In this document: positions 57,930 through 64,000 of the stretch, in pieces
How positions within the stretch are numbered: the stretch's first letter is position 1
Layout: every line of letters starts with the position of its first letter
Origin: Diphasiastrum complanatum
Taxonomy: Eukaryota > Streptophyta > Lycopodiopsida > Lycopodiales > Lycopodiaceae
NCBI GenBank assembly: GCA_029204225.1
Contig: CM055092.1
Span: forward strand, 78,031,527 to 78,095,526
Length of the DNA: 64,000 nucleotides
Direction of reading: 5' to 3'
Position numbers and translations under genes: made by a program
Notes under the pieces: model-generated
What the model was told of the DNA's origin: nothing
Seen by the model: only the letters and a program-made list of their open reading frames with translations
Database searches by the model: none

Positions 57930-58585
57930 AAATTGCCGGCTGATTTGGTTTGTAGATGGGAGGTTCGAATTGGTTTGAGCCAGTCAAATCAAGCCGATTC
58001 GAATTAGGTGCAAGAGTTTGATACCTAATGATGACAAGTGGATTAGCATGGCATGGATTTGACCTAATACCAACATGAGTGTCCTTGCCATACCTAATGC
58101 TAATTAAATGTCTTGATTTATTGTTTTGTAAGTCTAGTTCATTCCTCTAGGTCTACTTAATCTAATGATAGGATATGTGCTTGCGAGTACCTGGAAAGCA
58201 TGATGCTCAAGGAAATTGACATTGGTATACGACACGTTGGGTTCGCTCAACGATTGTAAAAATTGGCATGAATTGGATTTGTCCGGATACCTATCTATAT
58301 GTCCAAGCAGTACCTTACTACTACTATGCATTTAATGATTACGGTTAACTTAGCGTACTTTTGATTGTTCTTTATGTTTTGATATGGACCTATATCTTGG
58401 AAACTGATCAACATGGCCTTTGCTCTGATATGGTAATATCAAGAGTTGGCCTATCGCTAATATGTAAGATCTGAATGAGAAGACTGGACTATATTTTACA
58501 AATGCTATTTATGCTGCTAAACTGCGAAGCTTGTTTTTGACATGAATAACAACTGACATTCAGCTTTGACACGAACAGCAAAAAA
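57930..58585. repeat. Diverged direct repeat, right copy
   Basis: Counterpart of 53925-54345 in the same orientation, with word-by-word similarity as described there. It is longer because of insertions. It marks the right edge of the 53.9-58.6 kb unit. Confidence 0.5.
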
Positions 58586-58669
58586 AAGTCAATTGATTGC
58601 AAATTCTATGGATCTCTAGTCCCTCAAAAAAGTCAGTTGATTGCAAATTCTATGGATCTCTAGTCCCTC
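58583..58669. repeat. 44-bp tandem duplication
   Basis: AAAGTCAATTGATTGCAAAT and the following bases to CTCTAGTCCCTC occur twice in a row. The copies differ by one base (CAATTG versus CAGTTG). Recent slippage or microduplication. Confidence 0.9.
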
Positions 58670-58939
58670 ATTGAAACAATCAACAACACGAGCACATATG
58701 CAACCCACGGTATAATTAGAGAAACTACTATGCCAAAACACCAAAGTCTCTTTAGTTCATGATGGCTAACATGAACATATACTCAAGAATACATTGCTGG
58801 ATGTAATGATTTTTATTCGCATCAATTATTTCTCACTTTGGAACTCCAACAAGCTTATGTGTAAACGGCCTTTTATGTGTAAGACAATATATCATGATTA
58901 TAGCCTAGAATTCAGACAGTCATGTACATCATGTGACAT

Positions 58940-58998
58940 CCAAGGATGGTCACACTAGAGGATTAATACAAACCAAGGATGGTCACACTAGAGGATTA
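58940..58998. repeat. 33-bp tandem duplication
   Basis: CCAAGGATGGTCACACTAGA followed by GGATTA occurs twice, 33 bp apart, without differences over 26 bases. Confidence 0.9.
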
Positions 58999-60540
58999 CT
59001 AGCAATTTGATGTCAAGTTATTGGCAGTAGATCAACCTCCTTATCTTCAATGCAAATAGGTCAAAATCATGACAAGAAATAAGGGGGTTGACTGTATAAC
59101 CATGTGTCATGTCTTTTCCTTTCACCAACACAGTGCATACCTCATGCCTCTTATGTTCAAGGCACCAAACATATTGAACTTAGATTGCACTTCCACCAAT
59201 ATATCGAATAATCACAATTATCAAACTTTTTTGTCTTTTATATTTTCATCAAAGCTTTGATTCTTGTCTTGCCAAATGACTGTCAATTATGGCTACACTT
59301 CAACCAATACGTGCAACATAAATCCAATTGTGTCTATAGTTTAGAATTGCCCAGGCTTAGAGAGCAGCTTCGTGGCAATTCTGTATGTGCAAGGGAAACT
59401 GCATAAGCTCTATTGTCTCGACTCTCAACATGGACAAAAGCTTGAAGCTATATTAAAAACTCTCCAATTGCAAAAGCCTACCCCAATAAGCTCAAATATT
59501 CCCAAAACTTTATGACACATACTAGAATTGTACTAAAACAGAGCTACTGAAACTTTGTATCACAGATCTACTATCCTTCAAAAAGGCTAAACAGGGCAAC
59601 CGTTTGAGCCTGTTGCCTGTTTACTGGAAGCTAAAATGTAGTAGTCCATCTTTTTTTGTGAGTCATGCAGATAGATTGTATAAAAAGAAGCGACTTATGT
59701 AATGAGCAGCATTTGATATCCTGTATAGTATCATTCTAAGGATGTAATGTTCAAGTTATCATAATAAAAAATCAAAGTGTTGCAACTTCTCCCAACAGAA
59801 TGTTGAGAAGAAACATTTTCAAGGAAACCAAAGAAACTGCAACATGTACGTCATTGATTGCAGCTTCCAAGAAGCAATTGAAGGTCAATAATTTGGGCTA
59901 GGTAAAGAACAGGTAAGTGCTTCTGACAAAGTGATCCTTGGAGAAGCAATCTAAACAAGAAACAAAATTGCAACATCTTTCTAGACTATCCTTGTATTGG
60001 AAAAGAAACAGCTGATCCTTGTAACAGACTTTTATAGACATAAGGACCAGTAAGAAATATTTCCATCCCACAAAAAAAATCACGTAAGCAAATAATTAGT
60101 AGAACAAAGGCTACTGGAAAAGCTCATGGGATTGAAGCAACTATCACAAGTTTATCATGCACTTTCCTCAAAAACAGCTATTCCATGTAATTAAGATCCT
60201 CAGCAAAATGGGCATCCCACTGACAGTCTAGTCCTCTCCCAGGCTGCATTGGGCAAGCCAAAACAAGCTTCAAATGAAACAGGTGGGTTGGACATAGGAC
60301 ATTGCGCGCCACAACTTCCTACATGATCCCTATATCAGACAACAGCTAACCAAGTTTACTAGAAATACAGAGAAACGTCTTCACTCCACTAACAATCTAT
60401 ACAAACAATTAGAAGAACAATAGACTAACCAACAGGCTCATGAATTCTGCAACCATTGAATATCTAACATATATCTCCTTCAAGCGCAACAATCTATTTT
60501 TTTGAGTAACAATATGCTCAGTACACTGAATATCGCATCA
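58999..60540. other. No gene seen
   Basis: AT-rich spacer. It may contain the 3' untranslated and downstream region of the reverse-strand exon that ends at 60545. Confidence 0.4.
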
Positions 60541-60544
60541 AAAA

Positions 60545-60814
60545 TTAGCATTGTGAATTGGACTTATCAAACATAGATTCCTGACAGTAAGGATCAAGCC
60601 ACTCTTCAGAGCCTCCCTTCGGGAACATCGCACCACGATTGCCTCCCATCAGATCACGCAATACATCCACCTTGTTCTCGGGCCCCAATAAAACATTTTT
60701 TTTCTCTGCATCTTTGAGTTTGTTTTTCAGTCGCTGCTTTTTTGCAGATGAATTGATTTCTGGCTGCTCCAACTTAGAAAGTTTCTCTCCATAAGGCTCA
60801 GAATCAATCTTTGA
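60545..60814 (-). CDS. Probable last exon of an unknown host gene
   Basis: The reverse strand reads SKIDSEPYGEKLSKLEQPEI, a Lys-rich helical stretch (KKQRLKNKLKDAEKKNVLLG), then PENKVDVLRDLMGGNRGAMF and PKGGSEEWLDPYCQESMFDK before the stop at 60545. Immediately upstream on the coding strand is TTCTTCTATGATTTGCAG, a convincing polypyrimidine tract and 3' splice site, so the in-frame ATG before it (60818-60820) is intronic. The composition and basic region would suit a nuclear or nucleolar protein, but I do not recognise the family. Upstream exons were not found in the window with confidence. Confidence 0.5.
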   Translation of the reverse strand, partial: SKIDSEPYGEKLSKLEQPEINSSAKKQRLKNKLKDAEKKNVLLGPENKVDVLRDLMGGNRGAMFPKGGSEEWLDPYCQESMFDKSNSQC

Positions 60815-61195
60815 CTGCAAATCATAGAAGAAGCATTAGTGAAAATTTCTTCTTACCATGGTAATGTATGATTATTAACTAGGTGAGCAGAAATTTATGC
60901 TAAATATAATTATACCGAAGAGTAACTTTAGATCTTTTTCCTGCTAAGGGCCACTATTACAGACACTCATTCAATTGGAACCCTTGTATTATCATTCAGG
61001 GCCTCATTGATACACCTGCACCCCTCCAGCCATATCAATATAGGCTGTTTAGTCGCTTGGCAGGGCTCCAGTCATTTGAGTAGGCACGTGACCTGGCAGG
61101 GCCTGGAGGTTTTGGAAGCCTACAAATGCTCAGTCAGCCCTCGGGTCTTCATGTGGTAGCTTCTTGCTTCTTGTTTTTCTCTTGTATGTCCTCAT

Positions 61196-61513
61196 TTGTG
61201 CTGTGGACTGAAATCAAACTCCCAACCTCAACTCAGAGGAAAGGGAGTTCAAACCAGCTCACCACCAACTGAAGAATCATCAATATCTGCACAGTTTGCT
61301 TCTCTTTTTACCTTTTTGCCCTTGCCTGGAAAAGGGAAGCCTGTGGCCAAAAGAAGTTTTCAAAATGTGAGGTTTGGTCAAAATGGCTTTAATGGTAAAT
61401 TTTATGCAGGCCAAAAATTTCAAAACTTTAGCCTCGATGATACAATGCCCAACCATGAAATAGTAAATGTGACCTTGAGTCAAAAATGGAGCTTTGCTGA
61501 TGAAGTTTTGTAA
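61196..61513 (+). CDS. Hypothetical small ORF
   Basis: 105 codons starting MCCGLKSNSQPQLRGKGVQT and containing NVRFGQNGFNGKFYAGQKFQ. Gly/Asn/Phe-rich in the middle. No domain is recognised and coding status is uncertain. It may be a transposon gag-like fragment. The frame closes with TAA at 61511-61513. Confidence 0.2.
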   Translation: MCCGLKSNSQPQLRGKGVQTSSPPTEESSISAQFASLFTFLPLPGKGKPVAKRSFQNVRFGQNGFNGKFYAGQKFQNFSLDDTMPNHEIVNVTLSQKWSFADEVL

Positions 61514-61599
61514 GATGACAAGTATCCAGAGTACAGTTGCACTCTTGTTCTCAATTGTATGGGCAAAGACCTTTGTGGATCCACAACTGTACTTGTTTG

Positions 61600-61799
61600 C
61601 AATGTGTTCATAGCCTCATATTAGAGTATTTTCCTTGGGCACATAGGATTCTTGTTCTGAGGAAAACAAAATTTACATTTTGAAAGGATGGCATCTTGTC
61701 AATGTGTTCGTAGCCTGATATTAGAGTATTTTCCTTGGGCACAAAGGATTCTTATTCTGAGGAAAACAAAATTTACATTTTGAAAGGAAGGTACTAGAC
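61600..61799. repeat. 100-bp tandem duplication
   Basis: Two consecutive copies (61600-61699 and 61700-61799) begin CAATGTGTTCATAGCC/CAATGTGTTCGTAGCC and share ATTAGAGTATTTTCCTTGGG and TGAGGAAAACAAAATTTACA. Only a handful of substitutions separate them in the first 90 bases. Confidence 0.92.
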
Positions 61800-63119
61800 C
61801 TAATCGAGTGGCAACAAAGTACTTGCTGCACTCTTATCAGGGCTTGAAATGAGAGATTGCCAACCATAGAGGTTCTTAATGTGGAAGGCCACCCCTAATT
61901 TGTAGGAGAAAGTAAGCTCTGACCCTAACTGGTGCATTCTCTTCTGTTTATATACAAACAAGGCCAGGTCTAGATTAACAGACACCTTTCAATGCTAGCC
62001 CTAAGAAAATTGACAGGTTTCTGTTGAAGGAGTAGGACACAAGGCCTGACACTACAGTTTCCTGTGGGTTTTCACTAGTCAGTATCATAAGCAGATTTTT
62101 GGCTTCAAATTTGAGTGTATAAAAAACAGTTTACCTTTTTGGAAGGTACGAGCTTTTCTAGGCCTGCAATAAGGCCCAGTCAGCTCAACTGCAAGACACT
62201 GATAGGATCAATTTCTACTCTAATGGGCAACAAGAAGGTTCCAGATTCCATCACCTGCCCGTGAATGCGTGCTGGTAGATTTGACAGCTTCTACATTCCA
62301 ATTGTTAGGTGAGTGTCTGACTGTCAATTAATGTTTATGCTTTTACCAATCATATCATCATTAGGGGAGAATAAGTCCTTACAATACATGTGTGACTTCT
62401 TTGGGGTTAGATTACCCCTTCTTCTTTTGTTCTCCAGAGCCAGTATATCAACACTCCTTTGAAAAAGCTTCAGATCTTCGTCAGGTCACTGTTGCCTGCA
62501 GAATTGATCATGTTTTTGTTAGATTTGAGCATATTTGGAGGCATTCTTCTCATAGTTCAGCATGATCTAGCCCCTTTTTCAGTGTTGTCCACAACCGGTG
62601 CATTTGCAATAGCTCTCAGATTTCAACATACTGGGAGTCATTGGATTCACTACCTCATTGGCCGCATCTCCATCAGATTCCAACCAATCTGAACCCCTAC
62701 ACCTTGGTGATTATTCTCGTTTCTTACTGCTCGCTGGGTCCAGCACATATTGATCATTATGGCTAAGGCAAAAGAATATATTGATTGTCATATTGAGGTT
62801 AGAACTCTTATGGCTCAAATGCAAGAAAAGCCTACTTAAGAGAATCAGTAGCAAATAGCAGTTGTTGGCCAGCTGGTATGAATCGCTTTTATTTTACCTT
62901 TTCTTATGCAGAAAATGGAGTGCACAAAATATGAGAGAGCTCCAAATTCAAAGGGCTCTCCCTAGCAGCCCGTCTTTCCCAGGCCCTATGGAATGAATGA
63001 GCCTTCTCTTGTAAAAAAAATTTATGGATGGTTCTACTTTCCATTTATGATGGTTCACCAGATGAAAATGAGAAACTGGTTCTCTACATTAGAGGGCATA
63101 TTCTGAGATGTATGGAAAG
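61800..63119. other. No gene seen
   Basis: A 77-codon forward frame at 62459-62692 has hydrophobic stretches (LLPAELIMFLLDLSIFGGIL) but no recognisable family. Nothing else credible. Confidence 0.35.
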
Positions 63120-63426
63120 TGTAAGAATAATGAGCAATAGCGGGCCTCGAACCTTGCATACCCTTTATTTATTATTGCTTGTATAACTTGGACCCAAAGG
63201 GCCCAATTAACTATTTAAGGCTATTTTGTTGAGTTAGGCGTAGTTTCTTTAAGGTAGTTACTAAAGAGCACACCCCTCAATGTATTGGCTTCTTCTCTTT
63301 CATCTGCTAATATAATGTACTGGAGTATCTCTCTCTCCTGTGAATGTTGCTCTCTCTATATGATTGATTGCTTTTGATGAATGGTAAAGAACATTTAATG
63401 TGTATGATTGATGTAGGACCTTCACT
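63120..63426 (+). repeat. 5' LTR of an element leaving the window
   Basis: The sequence just upstream of a perfect Met-tRNA primer-binding site. A possible start is TGTAAGAATAATGAGC at 63120 and the end is near ACCTTCA (63418-63424). It includes a CT-rich patch TCTCTCTCCTG and ATTTAAGG, which could serve as a TATA-like box. The second LTR would lie outside the window, so the ends are approximate. Confidence 0.55.
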
Positions 63427-63438
63427 TGGTATCAGAGC
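63427..63438 (+). other. Primer-binding site (initiator Met tRNA)
   Basis: TGGTATCAGAGC, followed by CA, as in the other elements in this window. Confidence 0.88.
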
Positions 63439-64000
63439 CAATGCGATGGCAAAGAGGAGAGAAATTTGAAATCTGAAAGCAGCTGTTGATCTGATCCTTG
63501 CTTATAAGAGATTCAAGAGGATAGATTTGACTCTTTTACGAGGAAAAAGTTTATACATAGATGTGAAGATCATCCTTAGGGGAGATCCAAAAAAATCTGA
63601 AAGAGAGAAAAAGTTGTCTCTGTAGCAAATCTGAGTAGAGAGAAGATGACAATTGCTACCTAGGAACCGGCATGGAGAATTGCTGCCTAATAAATTTCAA
63701 GAGGCTATGTGAAGGCAAAAACAAGCATTAGCAGCCCCCATAGTGCGAAGATGAGAGAAACCTGATAAAATCCAGACTGATTCCTCATGGATTGTAGAGG
63801 AGGACGTTCCTCCTACAGTAAAACTTGGGTATATTTTTGAAACTTAAATCACAAGCCTTTGATTACTTTGTGGAATTTGAGAACCTAATTGAAAACAAAT
63901 TATAGAAACAAATTGAAAGTGCTGAGTGATTGAGATGGAGAATATTATTCTACTGTGTTTGATAAGTTTTGCAAGGAAAGTCGCACTAGGAGGCAACTAG
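63439..64000 (+). mobile_element. Leader of the truncated LTR element
   Basis: Purine-rich, non-coding leader downstream of the primer-binding site. Gag would begin beyond the window. Copia versus Gypsy cannot be decided from what is present. Confidence 0.5.

Noticed and set aside
62459-62692. 77-codon hydrophobic frame as a membrane protein gene
   Set aside because: Short, no homologous look, no supporting splice or promoter signals.

Overview
The window looks like land-plant nuclear DNA that is mostly nested LTR retrotransposons. Evidence for a plant: five primer-binding sites complementary to plant initiator-Met tRNA (TGGTATCAGAGC), plant-type Copia polyproteins, Gypsy elements with a chromodomain, AT-rich spacer DNA, and four pure (GA)n/(CT)n tracts of about 100-190 bp. 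I cannot name the species. A large repeat-rich genome such as a fern, lycophyte or gymnosperm is an inference from repeat density and from an animal-EXT-like glycosyltransferase gene.

Layout. 1-2590 is low-information DNA with a small tandem repeat and a 38-bp foldback. 2590-10530 is a stack of LTR elements: a decayed Copia (2686-8567) whose 5' LTR is truncated, a reverse-strand Copia integrase fragment, a Gypsy integrase scrap and an LTR-like block. 11075-12200 is an array of degenerate 150-bp repeats. It sits just upstream of a histone H3-like pseudogene (12658-13194) with its own promoter-like region, one in-frame stop and an unusual C-terminal extension. 13878-14640 holds an unidentified reverse-strand coding fragment.

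15000-33300 is the most complex nest. A chromodomain Gypsy tail and an internally deleted Copia are followed by a host Gypsy (18500-19829 plus 29238-30366). This host is split by a second Gypsy (19830-29237) with matching 495-bp LTRs and a TAGGA target duplication. The second Gypsy has lost its integrase core and is itself interrupted by an odd Copia-related element carrying a long, unrecognised 566-codon ORF. A reverse-strand Copia follows, with a (CT)n tract grown in frame inside RNase H.

33300-41400 is poorer in transposons and contains the best host gene, an exostosin-family (GT47) type II membrane glycosyltransferase (39909-41090). 41890-46010 is two joined reverse-strand Copia fragments. 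47094-53524 is a complete, very young Copia: two 655-bp LTRs that look identical apart from one base, a GAAAA target duplication, and one unbroken 1317-residue Gag-Pol frame with all catalytic residues.

53900-58600 is an older unit bounded by diverged direct repeats. It holds a long CT tract, five hairpin-forming 81-bp repeats and decayed coding DNA faintly like a reverse transcriptase. 60545-60814 looks like the last exon of a reverse-strand host gene. At 63120 a further LTR element begins and runs off the window.

The intact Copia is the only element here that could encode its own mobility. The others are broken, non-autonomous or fragments.
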